A DNA stretch of 19,537 bases from NCBI GenBank assembly GCA_934141445.1, contig CAKPCF010000029.1, forward strand, positions 1 through 19,537, given 5' to 3'. The translations under genes and the position numbers were made by a program. Source of the DNA: an uncultured Clostridia bacterium. Its GTDB lineage: Bacteria > Bacillota > Clostridia > TANB77 > CAG-508. The notes under the pieces were generated by a model. That model saw only the letters and a program-made list of their open reading frames with translations, was not told where the DNA came from and did no database searches. Below are positions 7,959 to 14,800 of the stretch, one piece after another (within the stretch, counting starts at the first letter, position 1; each line of letters opens with the position of its first letter).

Positions 7959-8314
7959 TAGATAAAAAACCAAAGACATATAATGAAATCGTGAGATTAA
8001 AAAAATGTTATACATTAGCAAATTACTATTCAAATATAACTGAAAATATGTTTAATGAAATATATGATTTCCTTGCAGAGTCAGAAAACAATTTAATAGT
8101 AGCTAATCGAAATATTTTGTCATTTGTTGATGAAAACAGAAAGGTTGTAAAAACATTTTCAATAGTTCCAAAAGATACTTCTTTTGATAGAATTGACCTT
8201 AGTGATAAAAAATTTTCTGTAACACCACATTATGATCCTAGTTCATCATCATCATGGGGAGGATCTTCAGGAAATAATAATAACAACAATAATAATAACA
8301 ATAATAATAGTTAA
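7955..8314 (+). CDS. small protein with Ser/Gly/Asn-rich tail, candidate substrate of the radical SAM enzyme
   Basis: A 119-residue protein of unknown family. Residues 1-90 are mixed helix and strand (a helical EIVRLKKCYTLANYY stretch, then FSIVPKDTSF), with no signal peptide or membrane helix. The last 25 residues are low complexity: five Ser, WGGSSG, twelve consecutive Asn, then a final Ser. AAGGAGG (7941-7947) sets the ATG at 7955, whose ATGA overlaps the stop of the radical SAM gene. A small protein translationally coupled to a SPASM enzyme, with a folded leader-like part and a repetitive C-terminal tail, is the layout expected of a precursor peptide. However, no known core motif (Cys repeats, FxS, glycine-rich GrrA type) is present, and Trp-Gly-Gly lacks the beta carbon needed at the third position of a triceptide crosslink. 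It could instead be an accessory subunit. Confidence 0.75.
   Translation: MIDKKPKTYNEIVRLKKCYTLANYYSNITENMFNEIYDFLAESENNLIVANRNILSFVDENRKVVKTFSIVPKDTSFDRIDLSDKKFSVTPHYDPSSSSSWGGSSGNNNNNNNNNNNNS
8240..8311 (+). repeat. trinucleotide microsatellite coding Ser and Asn runs
   Basis: A short TCA run (Ser codons, about 8243-8254) and twelve AAT/AAC Asn codons (8273-8308) form the 3' end of the 119-residue protein gene. AAT and AAC are interspersed, so the tract is not a pure repeat, but its length could still vary by slippage in steps that keep frame. Confidence 0.8.
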
Positions 8315-8324
8315 TATAGCATAA

Positions 8325-8354
8325 AATAAAGGTAGAAATCAATCTACCTTTATT
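8325..8354 (+). terminator. terminator of the lemA/radical SAM operon
   Basis: AATAAAGGTAG (8325-8335) and CTACCTTTATT (8344-8354) make a perfect 11-bp stem with an 8-nt loop, 10 nt after the last operon stop. The U-rich 3' arm continues into TGTT, so the T tract is short but present. Confidence 0.65.
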
Positions 8355-8403
8355 GTTAAAATGTTGACAAAGTTATTAAAAAATTTTGTTAAACAATGTG
8401 GAA

Positions 8404-8432
8404 AAAACCTCTAGTATACAACTAGAGGTTTT
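8404..8432 (-). terminator. terminator hairpin, copy 2, for the zinc-ribbon gene
   Basis: AAAACCTCTAGT (8404-8415) and ACTAGAGGTTTT (8421-8432) form a 12-bp stem with loop ATACA. On the minus strand the stem is followed by six T residues (A run 8402-8407), fitting termination of the zinc-ribbon gene ending at 8464. The stem is identical to that at 1971-1999; only one loop base differs. Confidence 0.7.
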
Positions 8433-8463
8433 ACTATATAATACATCATATTATATAAAAATC

Positions 8464-8631
8464 TTATTGATTATTTCTTTGTCTTTTTCTTTCTGCTCTG
8501 CATTCTGGGCATCTAACAGGGTTATTTGTAAAACCTTTTTCAGCATAGAAAGCTTGTTCACCAGCAGTAAAAACAAATTCTTTACCACAATCTTTACATT
8601 TGATTGTAATATCTTCATAATTATTTTCCAT
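8464..8631 (-). CDS. small zinc-ribbon protein (zf-trcl type)
   Basis: A 55-residue protein on the minus strand with two zinc knuckles: C12-x2-C15 followed by GKEFVFTAGEQAFYAEKGF, then RCPEC (C41-x2-C44) and a basic RAERKRQR tail. This is the pattern of the probable zinc-ribbon domain proteins (Pfam zf-trcl), common as very short proteins in Clostridia. One Zn2+ would be held by the four Cys. The role is unknown; nucleic-acid binding is plausible from the basic tail. AGGAGGTC lies at 8642-8649 (minus sense), 10 nt upstream of the ATG at 8631. The gene has its own promoter and terminator and is convergent with the radical SAM operon. A larger plus-strand frame across the same bases has no supporting features and is ignored. 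Confidence 0.88.
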   Translation of the reverse strand: MENNYEDITIKCKDCGKEFVFTAGEQAFYAEKGFTNNPVRCPECRAERKRQRNNQ

Positions 8632-8739
8632 AATTGACTAGACCTCCTTTTTTAGATTTGAATTACTTTTACTAAAATCTTGCTCTAAAAAAGATAGGAC
8701 TCAGTTAAAAAATAAATTCATTTTGCTTAACGCGAGCTC

Positions 8740-8768
8740 ATTATACCATAGTAAATTCAAAAACACAA
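8740..8768 (-). promoter_or_regulatory. promoter of the zinc-ribbon gene
   Basis: Read on the minus strand: TTGTGT (8763-8768), a 17-bp spacer, and a perfect TATAAT (8740-8745) with an extended -10 TG. The leader would be about 100 nt. It is divergent from the promoter at 8801-8829; together they explain most of the gap 8632-8864. Confidence 0.6.
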
Positions 8769-8800
8769 TACAAATTCAAAATTTATTTTAAATATTAAGC

Positions 8801-8829
8801 TTGTTATTTATATAGATTTTAGATATAAT
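8801..8829 (+). promoter_or_regulatory. promoter of the 8865-11834 unit
   Basis: TTGTTA (8801-8806), an optimal 17-bp spacer, and a perfect TATAAT (8824-8829). It gives a leader of about 30 nt ending in the GGTGGAG ribosome binding site. Confidence 0.65.
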
Positions 8830-8864
8830 ATTTTAAGATAAATTTATAAAAGGTGGAGTGGAGA

Positions 8865-10832
8865 ATGAATCAAAAACCTTCAGTAGAAGATGTTTTAATT
8901 GGACCAAATAGAACAGTAAAGAAGAAAAGCAAATTGCCAAAGATAATAATAATTTTCATATTGATTTTATTGTTAGCTGGTGGTGGATATTTTGCATATA
9001 ATTATTATACAAATTTTATGGTAGAAAAAACAAAGACAAAATTTTTTAGATATTTATCTACAAATAATATCGAAAGTTTATTTGATAATGAAATATATAA
9101 TACATTGATAGAAAAATTGCAAAATCAAACTAATCATTCTAGTTTAAATTTAACAGCAACCTCAAGTTTCAAAAATGAATATGATTTAGATATTAGCAAG
9201 TTTAATGTTATATTTAATCAAATCACTGATAAAAATCAAGAAAAAGATTTTGCTGAATTAAATGTAAAATATGCTGATAATGATTTAATTTCTGCTAGAG
9301 TTATAAATAATAAAAATAGTATAGCAATTGCATCAGATGAAATTGCGGATAAATATATTGGGGTAAATAAATCAAATATTAAAAAAATACTAGAAAATAA
9401 TGTTAGTTCTAATATCATAAGTGAAGTGGATAAAATAGGTACGAATGATTCAGAAGAGAATGAACTAACAGATGATTATAAATCAGAAAAGGTTAATGAA
9501 TATTTTAAATATATATATGATTCTATTCCAGAGGAAAATTTTACTGAAAGAGAAAATATTTTAATAAATACTGAAGATGAAAACAATTTGAATTCTAAAT
9601 GCTATGAGTTCAATACAACTTATCTACAAATCAATAATATGTATATAAATATTTTAGAAAAATTAAAAAATGATGTTGATTTATTAAATAACGTTGCAAA
9701 AGCAAATAATGTTCAAGAAAATAATACTGTTGTAGATACTAATACAACATTCACATCTAAGAATACAACAATTGATATTACACCAATGAAAACTACAGAA
9801 ACAGAAGATTCTACAATTGATGATATTCTTATAATAAAAGATATAATATCTGGAAAGAAAGTGGATAAAACTGTAGATGAATTGCAAGAAATGCTAGAAA
9901 ATATGATTGATGAAGCTAATACATCAAGTGTTAATAATACTGAACTTAAAATTTCACAATATGTTGTAAATGAAAAATTAAAGAAAATAACAATAAAATC
10001 AATAGACTTAAATATAGAAATCGATTTTTTAAGTGAAAATAATAGAGAAAAAATTAAATTAACTGTACTTACAGCAGACTCAAATTTAACAAATTCTTTA
10101 GGAAATCTTGAAAATGAATTTGATAGTGAAAATACAGATAATGCAATTGATACAGAAACAAGTACAAGCGAAAGTACAGGAATAAATAATGGATTTACAA
10201 TAAAAATTGAAAAAATAACTTCAGATATGTCAACAAAAATCAATGCTGAGGTTGGAATTGTTACTAATTTAGAAATAAATACAAAATTATCTTTAGCATT
10301 AACTACAACTGGAACTTCAAATTCTAAAGATATAAAAAATCAATCAATAATAACATTTACAACTCAAGAAGGTCAGTTAATTGCAACTTTAAACTATAAT
10401 GCTAATTTTGAAAATTCAACAACAGCAATAGATGATTTGACAGATGAAAATTGTTTATTTTTAGATACATTAAGTGATGAAGATTATCAAAATATTACAG
10501 CACAAATTATGGATAGAATTACAACAGTAATTGATGAGAAAAAGGTGGTTCTAAATTTAATTGACCAAAATAATAATACATCAATTATTGGACAAGGTAA
10601 TACTAACAATACTCAAGCAAAAGATGATGCAAGACAGAAAATAATTGATGTAGTTACAGGAATGATGGCTGATGTACAAAATAGAGGTGAAGTATTTACT
10701 TTAAATAATCTTGTTGGATTACAAATTGAAGGATATGAGGTTTCTTGTAGTGTAAATGAAAATATTGCAACAATAGTTGTAAATGGATATACATTTTATA
10801 TAGATTCAGATTTTAATTTAACAGAAGAATAG
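8865..10832 (+). CDS. membrane-anchored extracytoplasmic protein of unknown function
   Basis: A 655-residue protein I do not recognise with certainty. Residues 1-24 are cytoplasmic and basic (MNQKPSVEDVL then TVKKKSKLPK). Residues about 25-46 are a single membrane anchor. The remaining about 600 residues lie outside and are rich in Asn, Thr, Ser, Asp and Glu, with alternating beta-strand-like segments (for example EVSCSVNENIATIVVNGY near the end). There are no lipobox, catalytic motifs or obvious repeats. The short N-tail followed by KKKSK and a Gly-rich anchor end resembles other clostridial surface proteins placed beside DUF5050 genes. A GTG at 8853 is in frame, but GGAG at 8855-8858 is spaced correctly for the ATG at 8865, so 8865 is chosen. 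The next gene begins 27 bp later and shares the topology, so the two are probably co-transcribed. Confidence 0.85.
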   Translation: MNQKPSVEDVLIGPNRTVKKKSKLPKIIIIFILILLLAGGGYFAYNYYTNFMVEKTKTKFFRYLSTNNIESLFDNEIYNTLIEKLQNQTNHSSLNLTATSSFKNEYDLDISKFNVIFNQITDKNQEKDFAELNVKYADNDLISARVINNKNSIAIASDEIADKYIGVNKSNIKKILENNVSSNIISEVDKIGTNDSEENELTDDYKSEKVNEYFKYIYDSIPEENFTERENILINTEDENNLNSKCYEFNTTYLQINNMYINILEKLKNDVDLLNNVAKANNVQENNTVVDTNTTFTSKNTTIDITPMKTTETEDSTIDDILIIKDIISGKKVDKTVDELQEMLENMIDEANTSSVNNTELKISQYVVNEKLKKITIKSIDLNIEIDFLSENNREKIKLTVLTADSNLTNSLGNLENEFDSENTDNAIDTETSTSESTGINNGFTIKIEKITSDMSTKINAEVGIVTNLEINTKLSLALTTTGTSNSKDIKNQSIITFTTQEGQLIATLNYNANFENSTTAIDDLTDENCLFLDTLSDEDYQNITAQIMDRITTVIDEKKVVLNLIDQNNNTSIIGQGNTNNTQAKDDARQKIIDVVTGMMADVQNRGEVFTLNNLVGLQIEGYEVSCSVNENIATIVVNGYTFYIDSDFNLTEE

Positions 10833-10859
10833 ATTAAAAGAAAATGGAGGAACTTGAGA

Positions 10860-11834
10860 GTGAATAAAAGTAATGAAAAAATAGAAAAAAAGCTAAACAA
10901 GAAAAATATTTTACTTATAGTTGTTATTGTTATCGTGGCTTTCTGCACTGTTGCATTAACAATTAAATCAAGTAGAAATAGCAATAAGGGTGATGTTAAC
11001 GGAAATTTATCAAATTTAGGTTTGGTTACAGAAAGTGATGGAGTTGTATTTTATAATAAATATGAAAATGGAATAATCAAAGTAAAAGGAAATAAAGAAT
11101 ATCAAATAACTAATGAAACAGCATATTCAATGCAAGTGGTTGATGATTATATTTATTATTTAACAAAAGGTGAAAATAATAAATTATTGATAAAAAAGGT
11201 TAAAACAAATGGAGACAAGCTTTCAACTGAAAAAGAAATTCAAACTAGTATAAGTAAATTTTATATTGTTGATAATGTTATTTATTATGCTAATCAATCA
11301 GGAATTTCAAAGATTGTATGTGATACAAAAGAAGAAAATTTAATTTGCCAAGATAAAGTAGAAGATTTTGTTGTAGATAATAATAATATTTATTATACAG
11401 ATGATTTTGGTTATTTATATAGTATGAATTTAGGTGGCACAGATAAAAAAACAATTTTAAATGATGAAATAACAGAGTTTCAAGTTTGTGATGGTTGGAT
11501 TTATTATTACAAACAATCAGAAAACTATTTGAATAAAATAAGAACTGATGGCAGTGAAAGTGATAAAGTAACAGATAAAGTTAATTCTTATATATTTAAT
11601 ATTTATAATGGAAAAATTTATTTTTATGATTCAGAAAATAGCAATATTAGTAGTATAAGTACTTCTGGAAAAAATTTAGAAGTAATTACTAAAATAAAAA
11701 CTAACAAAACAAGAATCAATATTACATCTTATGGAGATATATATTATTTAGATGCATCTAATGGAGAGAATAATATTTATCAAATGTATAGAATCGGTAC
11801 TAATGGTAGAAAATTAAATGAAATAAAATATTAA
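10860..11834 (+). CDS. membrane-anchored DUF5050-type beta-propeller protein
   Basis: A 324-residue protein: a Lys-rich N-terminus, one membrane anchor (about 17-35), then an extracytoplasmic domain of about six blades. Each blade has a strand with IYY or IYF followed by an I-x-x-x-x-x-(T/N)G-x-(K/D) turn: DDYIYYLTKG, DNVIYYANQ, NNIYYTDDFG, DGWIYYYKQ, NGKIYFYDS and GDIYYLDAS. This is the DUF5050 repeat pattern, a predicted beta-propeller seen in clostridial surface and cell-wall proteins. It probably binds a protein or glycan partner, possibly the product of the preceding gene; no enzymatic residues are evident. GGAGG (10846-10850) is only 3 nt from an in-frame TTG at 10854 but 9 nt from GTG at 10860, so GTG is the preferred start. 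Confidence 0.85.
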   Translation: MNKSNEKIEKKLNKKNILLIVVIVIVAFCTVALTIKSSRNSNKGDVNGNLSNLGLVTESDGVVFYNKYENGIIKVKGNKEYQITNETAYSMQVVDDYIYYLTKGENNKLLIKKVKTNGDKLSTEKEIQTSISKFYIVDNVIYYANQSGISKIVCDTKEENLICQDKVEDFVVDNNNIYYTDDFGYLYSMNLGGTDKKTILNDEITEFQVCDGWIYYYKQSENYLNKIRTDGSESDKVTDKVNSYIFNIYNGKIYFYDSENSNISSISTSGKNLEVITKIKTNKTRINITSYGDIYYLDASNGENNIYQMYRIGTNGRKLNEIKY

Positions 11835-11840
11835 AAAATA

Positions 11841-11869
11841 TTGACTTTTAAAGTACAAAAATATATAAA
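11841..11869 (+). promoter_or_regulatory. promoter of the small-gene cluster at 11908-13166
   Basis: TTGACT (11841-11846), a 17-bp spacer, and TATAAA (11864-11869). It is one of the best SigA matches in the window, starts 6 nt after the previous stop, and gives a leader of about 30 nt. Confidence 0.6.
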
Positions 11870-11907
11870 TATATTATAAATTCAAAAGAAAAATTAGGAG
11901 GTTTTTT

Positions 11908-12051
11908 ATGAAATTAGGAACAGTTGCTTATGAAGATAAAATTTATAATTTAGATTATATGAGTTCAGAAGAAATAAAAAATCTTCTTCAAAAAATAGAA
12001 AATTCAAAAGATAGAAATTTTGAACAGGGTAAAAGGATTATTAAACGATAA
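11908..12051 (+). CDS. small protein of 47 residues, unknown function
   Basis: ATG at 11908 is preceded by a near-perfect TAGGAGG (11895-11901) with 6-nt spacing, which is the main evidence that this short frame is translated. The product starts MKLGTVAYEDKIYNLDYM, then SSEEIKNLLQKIEN, and ends in basic FEQGKRIIKR. It would form a short beta hairpin followed by a helix; there is no signal peptide or membrane segment. It lies directly after a strong promoter and 30 bp before the coiled-coil gene at 12082, so it appears to lead a three-gene unit. I cannot name a family. Confidence 0.7.
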   Translation: MKLGTVAYEDKIYNLDYMSSEEIKNLLQKIENSKDRNFEQGKRIIKR

Positions 12052-12081
12052 ACAAAAGAAGAAAGGGCTGGTGATAGTTTT

Positions 12082-12969
12082 ATGGATAGAAGAATTAGTG
12101 AACAATATATAGCAATGGTGCTAAATAAAATATGGAATCAAAATTCAGAAAATATTCAATTAGAAGCTGTTATAAATAGAGCTTTAGCAGATAAAATATC
12201 AACAGAAACTATAAATACAAAAGTTAATGCAAAGTTAAATGCTATTTCAGTAGAAATTAGAAATATAAATCCTAAATATGGCGAAGGCTCTAAAAATTAT
12301 GCAGATACAAAAGCAGATATACTAGATGCACTTACTAACTACGAATCAGCTTTAATGGAGTTAAGCAATTTTTATGATGAGAAAATAGAGCAATTGATTT
12401 TGAAGAAGGTAGAATTAGAAACACAAAAGTTAGGCTTTTTAATTAGAGATGAAATTTTAATTCAAAAAACTGAGAAAAAAGAAGATGAGAAGGAAAAGCT
12501 TGCATCATGTGTTATAAAAGGTGTAAAAGGCTTATCAGAAAAAATTAGTTATAAAAATAATAATAAAGAAAAAGAGTACATAGATGTTAGCTTATATAAT
12601 AAAGTTCAAGATGTTCAAGATGTAAAAACAGAAGTAAATAAAAAGATGGAAAATAGAGTGAAGAATGCAAAAGAAAATTTTTCACAAAACGATAAAAAAA
12701 TTCAAACTATAGATTTACAGATAAAAAAGATAGATGCTGAAATCAAAAAATTAAATGATAAAAAAACTCAAAGCTTAATGCAAGCAATGGAAATGGGAGA
12801 TAAGTGGATTGCTGTCAATATTAAAAGACCAAAAATGTTTGCAAAAGTGAAAAGATTTTTTATGAGTAAATTTAATACAACTAAACAAATACATAAAAAT
12901 ATAATAGTTCCTTTAAATGATTTGGTAAAAAAATTTAGAGAAACAGAACTTGTAAATGTAAAGGGATAA
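12082..12969 (+). CDS. coiled-coil protein of unknown function
   Basis: A 295-residue soluble protein, rich in Lys, Glu, Ile and Asn, that I do not recognise. It is almost wholly helical, with long heptad-like stretches: about 80-130 (ALTNYESALMELSNFYDEKI) and about 185-235, where QTIDLQIKKIDAEIKKLNDK is typical of a coiled coil. The C-terminal 50 residues are strongly basic (VKRFFMSKFNTTKQIHKN), which may contact nucleic acid or membrane. No transmembrane segment or enzymatic motif is visible. GGTGAT (12070-12075) matches part of the extended Shine-Dalgarno consensus and sets the ATG at 12082. The next small gene starts 5 bp after the stop, suggesting a shared transcript. A role as a structural or scaffold protein is only inference. 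Confidence 0.8.
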   Translation: MDRRISEQYIAMVLNKIWNQNSENIQLEAVINRALADKISTETINTKVNAKLNAISVEIRNINPKYGEGSKNYADTKADILDALTNYESALMELSNFYDEKIEQLILKKVELETQKLGFLIRDEILIQKTEKKEDEKEKLASCVIKGVKGLSEKISYKNNNKEKEYIDVSLYNKVQDVQDVKTEVNKKMENRVKNAKENFSQNDKKIQTIDLQIKKIDAEIKKLNDKKTQSLMQAMEMGDKWIAVNIKRPKMFAKVKRFFMSKFNTTKQIHKNIIVPLNDLVKKFRETELVNVKG

Positions 12970-12974
12970 TGTAG

Positions 12975-13166
12975 ATGATGAAAAATTTGGATGATTTTAG
13001 AAAAATTGCTGACAAAACACAAAAAGAGACTGCAGGTCAATTTGAAAAAGATATAGCAAAGATTAGGAACTTAATTGCTAAAGAAAGCACAAAAGAAATT
13101 GAACCAATAAGTAAAAAGCAACCTGTACATACAAACCAAAGTCAAGAACATGAATTAGAACTTTAG
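12975..13166 (+). CDS. small helical protein of 63 residues, unknown function
   Basis: Starts at ATG 12975 (a second in-frame ATG follows directly at 12978), 5 bp after the coiled-coil gene, with a weak AAGGGAT ribosome binding site overlapping that gene's end. The product is charged and probably helical over residues 1-42 (MKNLDDFRKIADKTQKETA), then has a flexible Pro/Gln/His-rich tail. There is no signal peptide or membrane segment. Size, composition and tight spacing suggest a partner of the preceding coiled-coil protein. Not recognised as a known family. Confidence 0.65.
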   Translation: MMKNLDDFRKIADKTQKETAGQFEKDIAKIRNLIAKESTKEIEPISKKQPVHTNQSQEHELEL

Positions 13167-13196
13167 GTTTGGAATTTGAAATTTCACAACAAATTG

Positions 13197-13225
13197 TTGC
13201 TTTTCACAAATTATTGTGGTATATT
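13197..13225 (+). promoter_or_regulatory. promoter of the pheST operon
   Basis: TTGCTT (13197-13202), a 17-bp spacer, and TATATT (13220-13225) with an extended -10 TG at 13217-13218. Two small dyads overlap it: CAAC/GTTG (13187-13190 with 13196-13199) and CACAA/TTGTG (13205-13209 with 13214-13218). These might be an operator or chance. Confidence 0.5.
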
Positions 13226-13234
13226 AGTATTGTT

Positions 13235-13520
13235 AATAAGTAAAACTGTTTGAAAAAGCAAAGTAGGTAAAAGGTTTTGTATTTAGAGAGAATGAGTGAT
13301 AGCTGAAAACCCATTTATATAAATTTTACTGAAATTTCACTTTTTAGGTCTTTTATTGAATTATAAAAGTAGGTAAAAGCGTTTGCAACGTTATAGCAAA
13401 ATGAGGTTATAATACTGATTAAAATTTAATTATCTCAAATAATAAATTTTAATTGGTTGTAATAAATTTAGGTGGTAACACGGTAAGTCGTCCTATATAC
13501 ATAAGTATATAGGATTTTTT
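13235..13520 (+). promoter_or_regulatory. T-box leader (Phe specific) controlling pheST
   Basis: A leader of about 285 nt before pheS with T-box architecture. The conserved T-box GGTGGTAACACGG lies at 13471-13483 (consensus GGTGGnACCGCG) and is followed directly by an intrinsic terminator at 13491-13520. Upstream are a Stem I region with GAGAG and AGTGATAG elements, a candidate UUC (Phe) specifier at 13336-13338 followed by A, a small stem around 13380-13393, and a perfect 11-bp inverted repeat (13418-13428 with 13443-13453). Uncharged tRNA-Phe pairing with the specifier and with the T-box bulge would favour the antiterminator and allow pheST expression when phenylalanine is scarce. The specifier assignment rests on gene context and local sequence, not on a computed fold. 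Confidence 0.88.
13491..13520 (+). terminator. T-box intrinsic terminator
   Basis: TCCTATATAC (13491-13500) and GTATATAGGA (13505-13514) form a 10-bp stem with loop ATAA, followed by six T residues (13515-13520). It is the conditional terminator of the pheST leader. Confidence 0.9.
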
Positions 13521-13620
13521 GTTGTATGAACATACCTATGTGATGAGTTTTTAATCATATAGCATAAACGAAAAACTTACTGAAATTTTAATAATTGATA
13601 ATTATATTTGGGAGGTATAT

Positions 13621-14640
13621 ATGAAAGAGAAGATTGAAGAAATTAGAAAAGCAGCAAAAGATAAGCTTGTAGAAATACAAAATTTACAAGAACTTCAAGA
13701 TTTGAAGGTAAAATATTTAGGAAAAAAAGGTGAACTTACTTCTATGTTAAAAGGCTTAGGAGCATTATCAGCAGAAGAAAGACCAAAAATTGGAAGTATG
13801 GTTAATGAAGTAAGAGATGAAATCGAAAAATCAATGCAAGAAGCAGAAAATAAAATTAAAGCTAAAATGTTAGAGCAAAGATTGGAAAAAGAAAAAATAG
13901 ATGTAACAATGCCAAGTAGAAATGTTAATTTAGGTTCAGTTCATCCTATTACACAAATCATTGATGAAGTAAAAGAAATTTTCTTAGGAATGGGATATAG
14001 CATTGCTGACGGACCAGAAGTTGAAACAACACATTATAATTTTGACCAATTAAATACACCAGCAGACCACCCAGCAAGAGATTTACAAGATACTTTTTAT
14101 ATTACTGAAGATGTTATTTTAAGAACACAAACATCACCAGTTCAAGCAAGAGTTATGGAAAATCAAAAACCACCAATAAAAATCATTTGCCCAGGGGCTG
14201 TATATCGTTCAGATACTTTAGATGCAACACATTCACCAGTGTTCCATCAAATAGAAGGATTAGTTATTGACAAAAATATTAAAATGTCAGACTTAAAGGG
14301 AACTTTAGAGATGTTTGCTAAAAATTGCCTAGGACCAAACACTAAAATAAGATTTAGACCACATCATTTCCCATTTACAGAACCATCAGCAGAAGCAGAT
14401 GTATCTTGTTTCGTTTGTGGAGGAAAAGGTTGTAGAGTATGTAAAGGAGAAGGGTGGATTGAACTTTTAGGTTGTGGAATGGTTCATCCAAATGTGCTTA
14501 AAAATTGTGGAATAGATCCAGAAGAATATTCAGGATTTGCATTTGGTTTCGGTGTAGAAAGAATTGCAATGGCAAAATTCGGTATTGATGATTTACGTCT
14601 ACTATATGAAAATGATGCACGTTTCTTAAAACAATTTTAA
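13621..14640 (+). CDS. pheS: phenylalanine--tRNA ligase alpha subunit
   Basis: A 339-residue catalytic subunit of the (alpha-beta)2 phenylalanyl-tRNA synthetase, charging tRNA-Phe in the cytoplasm. The N-terminal about 85 residues are the tRNA-binding coiled coil (KYLGKKGELTSMLKGLG). The class II core follows: motif 2 with YRSDTLDATHSPVFHQIEG (195-213), the RFRPHHFPFTEPSAE segment, and motif 3 with GFGVERIAMAKFG (309-321). A Cys-rich loop (CFVCGGKGCRVCKGEGW) between them is typical of Firmicutes PheS. Length is normal. GGGAGG (13610-13615) sets the ATG at 13621. The T-box leader upstream controls it, and pheT follows after 160 bp. Confidence 0.98.
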   Translation: MKEKIEEIRKAAKDKLVEIQNLQELQDLKVKYLGKKGELTSMLKGLGALSAEERPKIGSMVNEVRDEIEKSMQEAENKIKAKMLEQRLEKEKIDVTMPSRNVNLGSVHPITQIIDEVKEIFLGMGYSIADGPEVETTHYNFDQLNTPADHPARDLQDTFYITEDVILRTQTSPVQARVMENQKPPIKIICPGAVYRSDTLDATHSPVFHQIEGLVIDKNIKMSDLKGTLEMFAKNCLGPNTKIRFRPHHFPFTEPSAEADVSCFVCGGKGCRVCKGEGWIELLGCGMVHPNVLKNCGIDPEEYSGFAFGFGVERIAMAKFGIDDLRLLYENDARFLKQF

Positions 14641-14759
14641 TAACTAAATGTGAATAAGCTGTAGATAATCAAAGCTTAGATAGTTAAATTTTTAAAAAGA
14701 AAAAGCAAATTATCATAAAGTCAGGTTTATAGGAATCCTTTAAAAACCTAAATATGTAT

Positions 14760-14800
14760 AAGGAGATATGCTTTAAACAAGTTAAAGCGAGTTAATTAAA
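14760..14800 (+). promoter_or_regulatory. pheT translation start region: Shine-Dalgarno separated from AUG by a hairpin
   Basis: AAGGAG (14760-14765) is followed by a perfect 7-bp hairpin, GCTTTAA (14770-14776) with TTAAAGC (14782-14788) and a 5-nt loop; the pheT ATG is at 14801. The SD is 35 nt from the start, or about 16 nt if the hairpin folds. An ATG-CTT-TAA minimal frame (14768-14776) begins right after the SD. The rest of the 160-nt pheS-pheT gap contains only weak inverted repeats (around 14730-14754). Confidence 0.45.

Noticed and set aside
8386..8637. An 83-codon plus-strand frame opposite the zinc-ribbon gene
   Set aside because: It has no ribosome binding site and crosses a terminator hairpin. 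The minus strand of the same bases encodes a clear four-Cys zinc ribbon with a perfect Shine-Dalgarno, promoter and terminator.
9713..10243. A long minus-strand frame (176 codons) inside the 8865-10832 gene
   Set aside because: It is a hydrophobic, Ser/Phe/Ile-rich mirror product of A/T-rich codons with no start signals, and the plus-strand gene explains the region.
13383..13413. A promoter-like TTGCAA and TATAAT inside the T-box leader
   Set aside because: The spacer is 19 bp and the elements fall within T-box structure; it is probably chance in AT-rich DNA.
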